Assembly (NCBI GenBank): GCA_036429605.1
Contig: CM071591.1
Coordinates: forward strand, 5,022,001 to 5,086,000
Direction of reading: 5' to 3'
DNA: 64,000 bases
Source: Cladobotryum mycophilum
Lineage: Eukaryota; Ascomycota; Sordariomycetes; Hypocreales; Hypocreaceae
Both the position numbers and the translations under genes were made by a program. Positions 11,919 to 23,803 of the stretch are shown in pieces; position 1 is the first letter of the stretch, and each line of letters starts with the position of its first letter. The notes under the pieces were generated by a model that did not search any database, had not been told where the DNA came from, and worked only from the letters and a program-made list of their open reading frames with translations.

Positions 11919-14794
11919 CCCAATGGCAACAATTCTCGTAAAAATACACGACAATTGTTAAATGGGCTAATGATTGCCATGTCATTGTCTCATCATGGTG
12001 GCTTAGAAAGTAGGCAGCCGGATCAGGCCACCAATGAGTAATTGTCATGGTCACCGTCATGACGATTGATTCTAGTAATTCAGGGCTGTCCCGGAGGCTG
12101 CAAAGGCTGTTCCACGTTTCTCTTTTCGGTGTCTAGTTTGCAAAGTCCTGCGCTGAGGCTTATCGATAGACCGCCCGTCCGCGTCTTTTCCTTTCAAATC
12201 TATCCTTTTGAGCCCAGCCTTTTCTCGCACTCTGGGGCAACAGGACAGTGCAAGAGTGGCAGAAGAGGCACTGGAACCACTCACTCGGTGGAGGGTCATC
12301 CACTAAACTCCCTACAGCAATAGCGCTCAATCATTGTGTCGGGGGGTTTGTTAGTGGCCGTGACGCCCACCCGCTCGGTAGCTCCACATCTTGTGACTCA
12401 CTCAAAGGCAGGCAGGTCGTCTCAAACCAAGCTTGGCAATTCTGTAACCACGACCAAAACCGGGAGGAGGGGGGAAGGGGGGAAGGGGGGGGGGCACCAA
12501 CTGGTGAGGGCGTGTGAACGTGAACGTGAGCATCCAGTCTTCCTAATTCTTGGGTTTTGTTCTTGTTGCACAAGACTAATAAGACAGAGAGATACCGAAA
12601 TCTACCGATCTCTCTACCCTCCATGGCCCGCCGTGCGGTGGGCAAACGACGTCAAATCGAATCAAATCAGCCCGCGCTCGACTTTTGGGGGGTCAGCGAG
12701 CGCAGTCACGCGGGCACCTTGGGAAGGGGTGTGGATCGCCAAGGCGCAAACATTGGCCAATGGATAACAATCGCTGTCCATTACTCGCCAATTGGTCTCG
12801 TTGTGTTTGCCTCAGCTGTCGGTCATTGCTGAACTGAACCGACCTGGAACTAAAGCTGAAGATAATTGAACGGAACGGACGAAAAGAAGCCCAACCATTG
12901 AATTGACTCTGAGTAGCATATTATCTTACTTTGTTGAGGGAATCTACTAAGCATTGCAGATGATCCCTTACGTTACCGACACGTCCTGGCACACAATTGC
13001 TCTGTTTTAGGGAGGGGGATGGATCGAATACCGAACGGACACGCACGCTGGCTAAGAACGGACAACTCTCACTCAGCCTGCAAAACGCAAACAAACAACC
13101 AGTAGCTCCCTGCCAACAAACAAGTTCAGGGCTGCCTGCCTGCCTGCCTTTAGAAGACGACACGTCCCAAGCGGACAAAGGAGCCTTGTGAGCCGAAAAA
13201 GCCAACGCCGAGAAGGGGACCAACAAGCAACGGTGACCTTGACCTTGACTGTGACTGTGACAAGCGACCTGCTTGTGCGCGTGTGTGTGTGCGCAGGAGG
13301 AGGGGGCGGCTGTTTCGCGTGCAAAGCCTTGTTCTGGCATTGGGCCTGGATGAGTCGATTGGGCATCAGGCACCGAAAATGACGAACGGAGCAACAGAAA
13401 AAATGGAATAAATAAAAAAGGAAAATAAAAAATGGGTGAATAAGTACTTGAGCGGATCAGCGGTTCAAAAACAAAATTTCTCCATTTTATGTCTGTCACT
13501 GTGAAATCCATGGAGACCGTATTTTCGGTGCTTCGTTTACCTGCGGGTTCTGTCGTGATTTGTGTCCCTTGGCCACACTCCTCCTTCCACCCCCTCTGTC
13601 GACCAGTTAGGCAAGCCCACCAGTTCTCTCCTACATGTGTTGCATGTTGTGCTATGTTGTGCTTGTGTGAGATGAATTGTTATTAGTACAGGGCAGTCGG
13701 CGCCTTGTCACTTCTCACCTACTGGGGGGTTGAAGATGTCGTACATGAAGGACATGGTGTACAATGTGGACATGTTAATTCAATGCAGATGCAAAGGTTC
13801 CCTCCCGCGGAGAATTTAAGAAATAATAATGAACCTCCTGGGTATTATGATAAACATAGGTAATGATAAACATGATAAACAAAAGTATCGTGCAATTCAT
13901 CCGTCAGGCAGGGGGAAAAAAACACTACCAATTGCAGACATTGCGTATACGTACGAATTGGAACCCGAGCCAATGTACTTAATTTAGTTGACTGGAACCT
14001 TGTTTGCCCCAGATGATCACTTTGATGGATGGATGCATCTGTCAGTGCCGACCCTGATGGAACCCTCCTCCTTATCGATGAGGGGTGATAATGATAACAC
14101 TTGACACAAAACTGCCCCTCCATTATCGCAATGCTGCCCCTCATTTGTCACTCACCCTCAACAACAAACAAAACACTTCCTCCAGACGACGCCACCGTGA
14201 AAAATGGTCGACGAGACCCACGATTACAGTCATAAATCGTTTATTTTGTCTCCTTTGGCGTCGTTTACTACTGCAATTGCGGGCTATTCTGACACTCAAT
14301 GACCGGTAGAATAACACCGCTTGTAACCCTAGGAGCCAGAATATCCCTCCATATGACGCTGTTTTCTCTCTCTCCCTCTCGCAAGACTCGGACGGACAAA
14401 ACATCAGCCCAATTGCGGGAGAAACTGTGCCAGGGAGCCATGTTTGCCTAACCCAAGGACCAACTAAGCTTGGTAGGTAGGGGCCTACACATACACCTAC
14501 ACCTACACCTACGCCATACGCCCTACACGCATACGCATACGCTCCTACCAGGGCATGCCGTTGCACCTTTGTCTTTTTGCCCAGACCCTTCTCACGAGGA
14601 TGCATTTGGCAATCCAATGGAACTTTGACTTATTCCAGGTACCCTCCCAATTGCCTCACGAAATCCCTTCATTGGTCGACGTCTGGCTGTCAATCCAATA
14701 GGGCACGGGAAAATAGCCGCCAGCCCGTAACTTACGGCCACCATTTTCACCATTTGGGTTATGATTGGCGGTGCTGGGCTTGAATGCTCCAGGA

Positions 14795-14817
14795 CTCTCT
14801 CTCTCTCTCTCCCTCTG

Positions 14818-14849
<32 letters not shown>

Positions 14850-14873
14850 TGTCTCTCTCTCTGTCTCTCTCTC
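14795..14873. repeat. (CT)n / CTGTCT microsatellite
   Basis: A roughly 79-bp pyrimidine tract of CT units interrupted by four or five GT steps. The long reading frames on it are products of the repeat. Confidence 0.9.
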
Positions 14874-16437
14874 CACCAACCCAAGCCGAGCCAAGCCAAA
14901 CGGACCCAGCAACAAGAGAATCTCCACCGCCACAGCCAAACCTTTTTTCTTCTTCTTTTTTTTTTGCAACTCTTAACTTTACGGTAGCCAAAATGGACGG
15001 GCTAATTCTTTGTTTTAAGCCTTTTTGCTTTGTCACTCCGCCTTTTCGGTCGAAACGAGGCTTGAAGAAAGGCGTATCTATTTGTTTATTTTGTTTCTTT
15101 GCAGTAGTCGTCGTCGCCTTGGAGCAGCAGCACTATACATGTGCACTGCCCCTACCTGTGAGTAATCTTTCTTCTCAATCTTTGCAACCCCATTTTAGTT
15201 CGGGGTATACACATACACACGCAAGTCTTGGCCAAGTTCCAAGGCATCGGATAGCCGTACACGGGAACAGCCACGCTTCAATGCCATGCCATGCCATGCT
15301 ATGCCATGCCAGACCAACGGATTCTGGTGGGACTCTGTCACCTCTGTTACTCTCACTCTGTCCGTCCGTCCGTCTGTCTGTCGCTTGTCGGGTATGGTGG
15401 TATTTTTGGGATACGTTCCTCTCTTTTCCCTGTAGCAAATCACACCCCAGGACCATGAAGGTGTGCCTGATGACCACGCCGGCGGACAGCACATGACTGG
15501 CTAGGAGGTGGTGGAGGGGAGGGGTAAGCGTAGTAGAGGGAGCCATTTGGGGTGTTGGCACAAGGTACGAGTATTCCGTGATTGGCTTACCAGAAGGTAC
15601 ATGTACGTACAGTGAGTGAGTGATTGTTTTTGGTGTGTTTCCAGTGGTGTTCTCACTGCTGCTTCAATTCGCCCGACCGTCGCAAAAAACAAGGCAAGGA
15701 AAAGGGGAATCTTTGTCAGATGTCCCAGCATATATGCAGTATTATTTCATTTTTATTCATCTTCTGCCTGCGCTACATACTAAATACAGACCAGCCAAAG
15801 ATGCAGCTTGGAGCATGGGAGTGAGGGGCTTGCATGAGAAAGGTACAGGAGTACTCTGTACATAAGGTACATCTATAGAGGCAGTACGTACATGAAGATC
15901 CACGTTTCTTTCAGGGTTTCGTTCGGCCGGCGAGATCCACCGAATGGAGGTACCTCGCAGTAGGCAGTGGAAATCTCAAAGTAACTTTATAGGCACACAC
16001 CCCTTGTCTGGCTTTCTGGCTGTCGACTACCTAGTAGGTACGTACTAAGTTGCGCTGTAGGTTGACAAGCCTCCTTCCGTTCAAACAGCCCTGAAGTCTA
16101 CCTTTCAGGCTCTGCAACTCTCCAATCACGCTGAGCCTGTCCCCCCATTTTAGCAGCAGCCCTGTTTACTTTGTATCCATGCAGCTTTGCCTCCCTCTAC
16201 TTCTTCTCTTCCCATTTGTATTTGTATTTGTATTTGTGTTTGTTTACCATGATGGACCTTGATTCTACTTCTTTTGCCTTTTGCTCTTGTCAATTTTACT
16301 TGTCCTTCCTACAGCGATCGGTTCTTGGTTAGCCAATTTCCCTGTCACTTGGTTGCTGCAATCCTGCGGCGCTGTCGAACCAAAGCGCTTCTTCGGCTCC
16401 CAACAAGACAAGACACAGACAGACAAACACACGCACA

Positions 16438-16461
16438 CGACGACGACGACGACGACGACGC
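16438..16461. repeat. (ACG)n trinucleotide repeat
   Basis: About eight ACG units in the presumed leader of the SWIRM gene. Confidence 0.85.
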
Positions 16462-17003
16462 AGTCCTCTCCAACACGACGACGCAGAACCCAGAAGAGGC
16501 AAAACAGCGTCCCATCCGGCCATCCAATCCATTCCGATTTCTGCTTATCCACACGCCCCCCGCCCGACTCACCCTCACCTTTGAGCTTCTTCGTGCTTCT
16601 TCTTCCTTGTCTTCCTACGGCGACGCCCGCGGAGCGAAGACGACGACGTCCAGACCCTCACGCCCCCTCCCTCTCTGCCTGGCACCATTGGCAGACACAC
16701 GCAGACACACACACACACCTCCCTCCTCCTCATCCTCCTCCTCCTCCAGCGGACATCTGAGTTGCTACTGTTGCTGCGACTTGGACTGTCTGGCTGCCTT
16801 TTTTGCGCTGCACTCACTTTCTGCCTCTTTGTTCGTCCCCGGGGCGTGCGTCCTCTGGTGCGTGTGCGCGCGCGTGTGCCTGCAGTCAGGGTCTCGCTGT
16901 CCGCCACATCACACTTTAATAGCAGGCCCTCATCCTCATCGGGTATCAACGATTCCAACTTGTTCTTGTCCATCTGTGTCTGTCTCTCTATCCATTCTGT
17001 CTG

Positions 17004-17029
17004 TCTGCTCTGCTCTGCTCTGCTCTGCT
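17004..17029. repeat. (TCTGC)5 tandem repeat
   Basis: Five copies of a pentamer in the CT-rich leader. Confidence 0.85.
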
Positions 17030-17873
17030 TCACCTTTCTCAAACTTCTGTTGTTTTTGAGGGCGATTGTCAGTCAAACTCAGACTCGGAACTCAGAGTCA
17101 TTGCGAATCAGTTCATCAGTCAATCAATCAATCAATCTAGCTTCTACCCGTCTACCTACCTATACTTCCTTGCTCCCTCCCTCCCTCTCCCTCCCTCCCG
17201 CCACCATCTCGGCTCATCTTCACGTCACCTTATACTTCTGCCCTGCAGCCTCCCTAGCTGCATTGTTGATGCTGCAGAATACCAATTCAATCAAACAGGA
17301 GCTCCTTTGTTGCTCTTTGCTCAAGGGGTCTTTCAATACTCAGACTTCTTTTTATTGTGCATCCTCTCTCACTCTTGTCAATTTGCCAATGGTCCACGCC
17401 ATTGCTCTTTGCTCGCCCTATTATCGCACAATTGCTCAGCCTATTGGTCCGGACGAACAATTACTCGGCACTTACGACACGACAACTTGAGTGAATGGAT
17501 GATTAGGCTCCTCTATTGACAGCGCCATCCGTCCATCAGACAATCAACTCACAAAGAATCGTCTCCACCCATTCATTGCCTGCAGTCACAGGGTCGCACT
17601 ACCACCACTACCACCACCACTACTACGACTTGGACTTATTTAAAGGCATCGCTGGATCCTCATCTTCTCCCTCCTCTTCTTCCACAACAGAAACAACAAC
17701 AACAACCAACTCGAACGACTTCCAATCTCCGAGACGCTAAAATCCGAAAGGCTGCGGCTGACACACTCTGACTCCTCCGGCCTAGTCGTGGTTGCCTACG
17801 TGCGGGCTCAATCCTACATCCGTCCTTGTGTCTTCGCCACCCTTACACGTCAGTCTGTCATCGCCATCCGGGC

Positions 17874-19190
17874 ATGGCTGACAAACCCAATCCCAGTCAC
17901 TCAAGCTTTCACTTCCAGCTGCCTTCTACGCAGTTCGATAAGCTCCCGACAACTTCAGCTCAATCTTCTACTTCTTCCTTTTCTTCCCCTGCTTTTCCCT
18001 ACCCTCAATCCTTTCGTCAATCATCAATCGGTCCCATGGCTTCACTTCCCAACCGCGCCGAGCAGTCAATCGCTCCAATGGCTTCTCTACAGCCCGGCGG
18101 AACCAAGAAGATGCTCGACATCAGCAGCTTGATGTCTCCTCCTGACCCCATCCTCGACAGCTTCAACCAGGGCAATGCTCTCGATACCGTCATGGCCGTC
18201 CACAATGTACAGACAAAGTCGACCCCGCAGCCATTGCCCATGTCGCCGCCCATCTCGCCTTACACCATGACCATCTCCAGCAGCAATGCGCCGAATACGC
18301 CTCCTCCTCAGCTGATGAAGGATCCCGTCCTTTACCCCATCGACGAATCCGTACCCTCGAGCCCTCCGCAGCCCCCGCTGTTCGCTCCCACCGAACTCGA
18401 ACACCATAAGCAAATCATTGATGAGCATGTGCGACGCCGGTCGTCTGTCATCTTTGACCACGGCGTGTCGCCTCCTCTCAATGAAGAGTATGCCTTGGCC
18501 TTGACTTTCAAGTCCCAGGTCATGAAGCTCTACAACAAGAATAGGAGGGAATGGCTGAACAAGGAGCGTGGCTACCTCCGGGAGGCCGACATGGCCCGCC
18601 GCCGCTTCAAGTCAATCGCGCCTGCGAAACCAATTGCCGCCAAGCCTGTCCGGATTCAGCGCGCCGACCGTGTGTCGAAGCCGCAGGGATCCGCCCCGAG
18701 ACCGATCCGCACCAATGTCACCGGAGCCCCCGGCCTCTCCCCCAATGGCGTTCACCGACCCGCTGTTCGCCGTCCTAGCGCCACGCCAGAACCATCGAAG
18801 CGCCAAGTTGCTCCCAATCGTGACGATAGGAATTTCAATGCGCTGCCCGACTACTGCCCGCCCTTGAGCTCTCTCCCCAACAAGAGCAACAGCCTCAAGG
18901 TGGACTGGAAGGGTCAGCCCATTGATCTCAGCAAGGATGAGTACAGACATTTGCTCCACCCCGACGAGATCATCCTGGCTGGCAACCTGCGCTTGGACTG
19001 TGCCACCTACTTGACCAGCAAGCGCCGTATGTTTGAGCGACGCCTGCAGTGCCTGCGCAGCAACAAGGAATTCCGCAAGACGGATGCCCAGCAGGCCTGC
19101 AAGATTGACGTCAACAAGGCATCAAAGCTCTGGACGGCATTTGACAAAGTCGGCTGGCTCGAGGCACGCTGGGTCAAGGACTTCAAATGA
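17874..19190 (+). CDS. SWIRM-domain protein (FUN19-like regulator)
   Basis: A single exon of 438 aa. The ATG at 17874 is the first in frame, since the open frame extends upstream only through a TTG. Residues 1 to about 200 are disordered and rich in Ser, Pro and Gln. A short conserved region around 200-245 is basic (NKNRREWLNKERGYL). The C-terminal ~88 residues form a SWIRM domain that opens with SKDEYRHLLHPDEIILAGN and ends WLEARWVKDFK at the stop. SWIRM domains bind DNA or nucleosomes and occur in chromatin complexes. A C-terminal SWIRM after a long disordered region is the layout of yeast Fun19 and fission-yeast Laf1/Laf2. A nuclear chromatin or transcription role is likely. The very long leader suggests tight control. 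Confidence 0.8.
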   Translation: MADKPNPSHSSFHFQLPSTQFDKLPTTSAQSSTSSFSSPAFPYPQSFRQSSIGPMASLPNRAEQSIAPMASLQPGGTKKMLDISSLMSPPDPILDSFNQGNALDTVMAVHNVQTKSTPQPLPMSPPISPYTMTISSSNAPNTPPPQLMKDPVLYPIDESVPSSPPQPPLFAPTELEHHKQIIDEHVRRRSSVIFDHGVSPPLNEEYALALTFKSQVMKLYNKNRREWLNKERGYLREADMARRRFKSIAPAKPIAAKPVRIQRADRVSKPQGSAPRPIRTNVTGAPGLSPNGVHRPAVRRPSATPEPSKRQVAPNRDDRNFNALPDYCPPLSSLPNKSNSLKVDWKGQPIDLSKDEYRHLLHPDEIILAGNLRLDCATYLTSKRRMFERRLQCLRSNKEFRKTDAQQACKIDVNKASKLWTAFDKVGWLEARWVKDFK

Positions 19191-21237
19191 ACGGTTTCGC
19201 CATGCGTTCATCGGCCATGATTGAGCTCCACCCCATCCCCTTACCCACAACCCCACTATCCTTTCTTATCACGTCTACAATTACTCCATCTCCTCCATTT
19301 ATGAACCTGACGAATACTCTTTATTTTATACAACTGGCGTCTTGGTATCTAGCAGTTATTTGCAACCATATGGATCTGGCTCTCATTATGCTTTTTCTTT
19401 TTACTTCTCTGCAGTCATCCTCATGACTCATGACGGCACATCGGGACTTTGATGCCTAGGCTCAGTCCCTTGTAGCCGTTGTGTCGCAGACACACATCTG
19501 GCAGATTTTTTTCTTTATCTTATTTCTTTGTCTCTTGACGTTATTCCGCAGGATGAACCTATTCAGCATGATGGGGCATGTTTTGTTGGGAGATGAGATA
19601 CACCATAGCATTAGGGATTTTTCACCATGATACCCGGAGGGCGACTTATACCAGATTCCGTGGATGATTACGCCACTCCACCGATTACCTTTGCTTTCGT
19701 TTACTTTCTTTTGTTCTACGCTGCAATTTTCTTTGTTAGCTTCTTTGATCGGAAGGCTCATGGCCGTCGACAAGAATGCTTTGGTCTCAGGATATGGTTA
19801 GGTTTAGCAGGTCAGGTCATGCATGTACGGCGTTTTTTGTTTACGACTTTGGGTTGGTCAACATTTAGGGTAGGGAATTCATCTGGATTATTCCATGGAT
19901 ATGCATTCAAGGCCGGTCAATTTGGATTGCTGGTAACAGATAGATTGGGATTTCCTTTTCGATTGTCATGGGTGTCTTCACTAGTAGGCGAGCAGGTGAA
20001 TACCGTCGTCGCAATTCCCATTACCTGAGAGGGATGGGAAACGTTGCAGGGAACTGGGTGTTAGAATGACAGCATGTTCAATCAACTACTAAGCCACAAT
20101 TACTTGAGTGCCCTTTGAATAGTGACGTCCTGAACGGTATTTTGTCCAATCGTATGTCTGTCTTGGTGTGAATTTAAAGGTTCGCTATGTATCTCTTTGT
20201 ATGCTTTTTATGGTAGTGATAAGTTTGGTAGGAAGTGTGATCGATCAAATGATCAGATCAGACTAGGCCCAAGTCTTGCATTCGATCAGCCCAAAAGGAT
20301 GGGACTAATGTAATGATCTGCAGCATGATAAAGACTTTGCAGTAGCCTCAAAGTGTCCTCCTTACCATCGCCAGTATGTCAGCAGGCCCTGTGTGAGAAG
20401 ATCGACGAGAGTCCCGAGCAACGATCAGACTAAGAAATTTACCACCATCTAGAGTTCGTTGCAAAATCATCTTGCTGTTTCCCTTGTATTTGTATACATC
20501 TCAAGATCTCCTTCTGGTTGATACTATGTAGATGTGATGGCTGCCTAGAACCACTCTCCTTCGCTCCTTGTAGGTTTTATGCGAGGCTTATTCTCGAGGG
20601 GGGTGATGATTGCCGATGATGGCTCCATAGCACCTTTGTTCCTCTTATCGACCACCCATTCCTTTTATTTGCAAGTCCTCCCAGAGACTCTCCGGGGCAT
20701 AAAGGCAATAGGTTTGGCCATGGTGTTTAATATTATCTGGATGTTCTCCGCCTCTGCACCTTTTTATTAGGGTGGTGACCCCGGACTTGGTAGGTAGCCT
20801 TGAGAGCAACCTGTGTTTTACCTACACTACCGAGGCCTGTAATGGCTGTCCTTGGGCGGCCGTCCTTATGCCTCCACCAAAGTCGGCCATGATGAGAACC
20901 TGTGCCGCGAGATTGGCGATGCCCTGCATCTTGATACCTCTTAAATGAGTTCCTGGAATAAATGAGGCCAACAGTGCTCTAGCCGAGATTTATGCTTCTC
21001 CTTTACTTTTCGCGTACACCAGGGCCGAGGTTAGCATGCAGTGAACGTTGTTGTGCCAATATGAGGGAGGTAGATCAGAGTGTCAAACTGGGCTCCCACA
21101 CTTGCACGTAGATGCAAGACCTTGGAAGTTCTGTATTGGTAGGGTGAAAATCATGAGTTACGATGCAACTATATCGACATGTATGTACATCGTAGAATCC
21201 ATACGTTTATGCGAGGGTTCAAATATACTCCGTATAG
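19191..21237. other. intergenic; edge of the accessory island
   Basis: No supported gene. A 133-codon ATG frame at 19627-20028 has transmembrane-like runs of F, V and L but no family resemblance, and it lies in the 3' flank of the SWIRM gene. Base composition becomes more AT-rich and GATC-rich around 20.2-20.3 kb. Confidence 0.45.
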
Positions 21238-23214
21238 TTACTGTATGACTTCTGGCCACACGTCGCTATAATTCGCAAGCGGCTTGATGACACCCTCATA
21301 CACCGATTCTCTGAATCTCACATCCGAAAAATTCGGTTTCGGCCCAAAGGAGCAGTCCAGGCACCTCCTCACTACATCATAAATATTGACACCACTATCT
21401 CGTACGACCTTTTTGGACCACTTTCTCGCAGCACTCATATCTGTCTGGTCATTTGGTTTACCATCTTTGCCGCAGTAGTCCTTGTAGAAGCCACAGTCTT
21501 CAATATTTTGTCCGAAGATGAGCTCAAGGATAATAACGCCGACGTTGAGGAGACAGTCGCGAGTGTCTTCTTCCGATAGCTGATACGGGTCAAAGGCTTC
21601 GTCTTCTTTTCCTTCTTCTTCTTCTTCTTCTTCTTCTTCCTCATGTGCTTCGACGAAACTCTGCGATACGAATGGGCGAGTGCTGCAGACCGAATGTGTT
21701 TCCGTGTCAACTAAAAGGTAAAACTCGTTTTTGGACCATTTCCGTGGGAGCCAGGGTGATGGGTATGCTTGGAGCAGCGCCGAAGCAATGTGAGCGGCTA
21801 TCTCGAATCTGTCCCGTCTCAAGAGTTCGATTTCATGTCGATGGCCATCGGTCAGAATCCTACGGAGTTGATAGAGCTCCACCTTTTCAGAGGTGATCAT
21901 CCTTTGGCCTTTTCTGGATTTGCTAAACTCGAGATGATTACTAAATTCGTCCTCAACTATGCCCATACCAGATTCATTGTCATGTAGGAACACACATATA
22001 TCAGATATGAGATCAGATGTGGATAAACCACCCAAAGTTATGCTATCATTGGTGATCGTGGTTGTGATCGACTGATGCGAACACATGAGTGACTCTGCTT
22101 GTCTAGTAGAGCATTGCTCCATGCTCCGAGTTAGAGTCACGGAGATGGTAGGAGGAGACATATCAGATGTGGCGAATCTCACACTCTTCTTCGTCAATCC
22201 AAAAGATGATCCGATTTCGTGTAGTATGAGTGAACTCCGATGAAGGAAGTTTGGCTTGGCCTTTGCAAGCTCTTGCTGTCTCTCAAGCTCGGCTTGTGTT
22301 ACGCCGAGGGCAGCGGACCGCTGCACAAGACTGATGTCCATTGGCTGTGTTGGTATTTGTGCCTTGTTTTGCTGGATTATGATCTCTTCTGTTTTCTTCT
22401 TCGAGCTTGCATCACCACCGGAACTGAAAATAAACATGACACTCAATGTGACGGAGACGACCTCGGCTCTGAGACTGAGGTACGCCTCATGGATGTGGCT
22501 ACCCCCTTCGCACTTCCACCTCTTCTTCAGGGTGCTGTGCACACTAGATGCATGCTTACGAACCTTCTCAAGAAGTGCAACAGGCGGTGATGACTTTCGT
22601 CGATCGGCTATGGGAACAATGCGCTCGCTATAGCCTAGAATTTCCTCCAGCTCTTTGTTGTGCGCCTCCAACTTCTTTACCTTCTTGGCCTTGCCATTGG
22701 AGAAACTGATCTGAAGGCGCTTGTAGTGCCATTGCCAAGGTTTCTGTTGTGGTATAACGGCCCAAGAAATCTGCTGCGGTGTTATCTAGGGGGCCTTGAC
22801 AGGAGGGATGGACAGGGGGTGGGTTACCTGACCGTCCTCGATTTGCAACAACTTGTTAAAACTTTGCATTATCTCGTTCATTCTATCAATGATGCGAAAA
22901 AATCGGTCTTGCTCGCTTGATAGACGCTGCTCCAAGGGGCCAGTGAGACTGCCATCCTTCCAGCGTGGATTCCTTGGGTCATCAATCAACTCCGTAAGGG
23001 TCTTGTTGTCGGTGACTATGGGGTCCAGCAGCCGCGTCAGGGTATCTTGATACTTCATTTGCTGATGCCTGATATCGTCAATGAAGGAAATAAACTTGGT
23101 TCGGAAGTTCCACCATTCTTCCAGCGGCTCGAACCCTTTCTTGTAGTACTCGAGGCAGTTGAGAAGGATTGGAAAGGCTCCCAATACGAGGCCAGCGACT
23201 TCTATTCCAGACAT
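21238..23214 (-). CDS. DUF7580-type fungal protein with HeLo-like N-terminus
   Basis: Two exons, 23214-22828 and 22785-21238 (644 aa), with a 42-bp intron (GTAACC...CCTAG) joined in phase 0. The N-terminus (GIEVAGLVLGAFPILLNCLE) is the hydrophobic opening helix shared by fungal prion-inhibition/HeLo-type and DUF7580 proteins. An alpha-helical segment follows. The middle has a strong hydrophobic strand (TLSVMFIFSSGG), and a Glu run (encoded about 21610-21650) precedes the C-terminal part. From about residue 541, LLNVGVIILELIFG and a Cys-rich tail resemble the C-lobe of a degenerate kinase fold, as is usual in this family, and no catalytic kinase motifs are seen. Related proteins are often found with cell-death and incompatibility genes. 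The gene is divergent from the C2H2-ankyrin gene, 590 bp away. Confidence 0.7.
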
Positions 23215-23803
23215 TGGGCCGTTGCTGTAGATGGTCTCGGTTCAGCGCGGTTCATGGGGTTGCTGCAGTTGAACCGATGTAAGGAAACCCCCGCCTCAGA
23301 ATATCCATGCGTGGGTGTGCCTCTTCTAGGATGTTAAATCTGACGTGATTTAATTGGATGTCGGTTGAACCTCGCACTCTTGATGCATCAATATGTTACC
23401 TATGCTGGTAGCTACCAGATATTTGGCTACCTGCATCCAGTTTTGTTGTGTTTAAATCAAATTCGGTGAGGATAGTAAGGTGTTGCGGCGTCGAACAGGA
23501 TTTGCATTGACTGATTATAAGATTTTGGCATGGTCCCCCCTTTTTTTAAATCCTTTTTTTAACTCTCATTAGCATATGACGCCTAACGAGAGCGGCGAGT
23601 TTGTCTAGCTTCATGTGCCTGCGTGTCTCTTACTAATATCTGATACTTATTAAAAATACTGGGGCTATCAGTCGATCCCGGATCCAGGGTGAGATGCGGG
23701 GACGAGTTCAAATACCTCTACATATAGGCATAGCTACTCAATTAGACACTCGACTTCCGCAAGCAAGCAAGCGTTGAGTTGAATGCTTGGACAATAACAA
23801 AAA
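23215..23803. promoter_or_regulatory. shared divergent promoter region
   Basis: A 589-bp spacer between the divergent DUF7580 and C2H2-ankyrin genes. It is AT-rich with T runs near 23550. A TATA-like ACATATAGG lies about 85 bp before the ankyrin ATG. Co-regulation is inferred from the arrangement only. Confidence 0.4.

Larger units (their letters stand above)
10001..16190. other. long gene-free block with many simple repeats
   Basis: About 6 kb with no frame that looks coding. The longest (188 codons, minus, 10044-10610) overlaps open frames in the other two minus frames and starts at no clear ATG context. Simple repeats are frequent: CA at 10962-10982, CGCATGT at 11891-11918 and a CT tract at 14795-14873. 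Unspliced non-coding RNA or distal regulatory DNA of the SWIRM gene would fit, but neither is shown by the sequence. Confidence 0.5.
16191..17873 (+). promoter_or_regulatory. probable long CT-rich 5' leader / promoter of the SWIRM gene
   Basis: The 1.7 kb before the SWIRM ATG is strongly pyrimidine-rich on the plus strand. It holds several short repeats: TTTGTA units at 16215-16238, ACG units at 16438-16461 and TCTGC units at 17004-17029. It also contains several short upstream open frames. Long CT-rich leaders of this sort are common in front of fungal regulatory genes. The transcript start cannot be placed from sequence alone. Confidence 0.4.

Noticed and set aside
14485..14552. Telomere-like TACACC/CACCTA repeats
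   Set aside because: The units do not match the TTAGGG telomere repeat of filamentous fungi. Treated as simple repeat.
14765..15496. 243-codon frame through the CT microsatellite
   Set aside because: Its first third is translated repeat (Leu/Ser), and the rest has no protein character.
16259..17490. 266- and 242-codon overlapping frames before the SWIRM gene
   Set aside because: Low-complexity Ser/Leu/Cys/Pro text from a CT-rich leader, open in several frames, with no ATG for the longer one in good context.
19627..20028. 133-codon ATG frame after the SWIRM gene
   Set aside because: Hydrophobic but with no family features, and it sits in the 3' flank. Kept only as a note.
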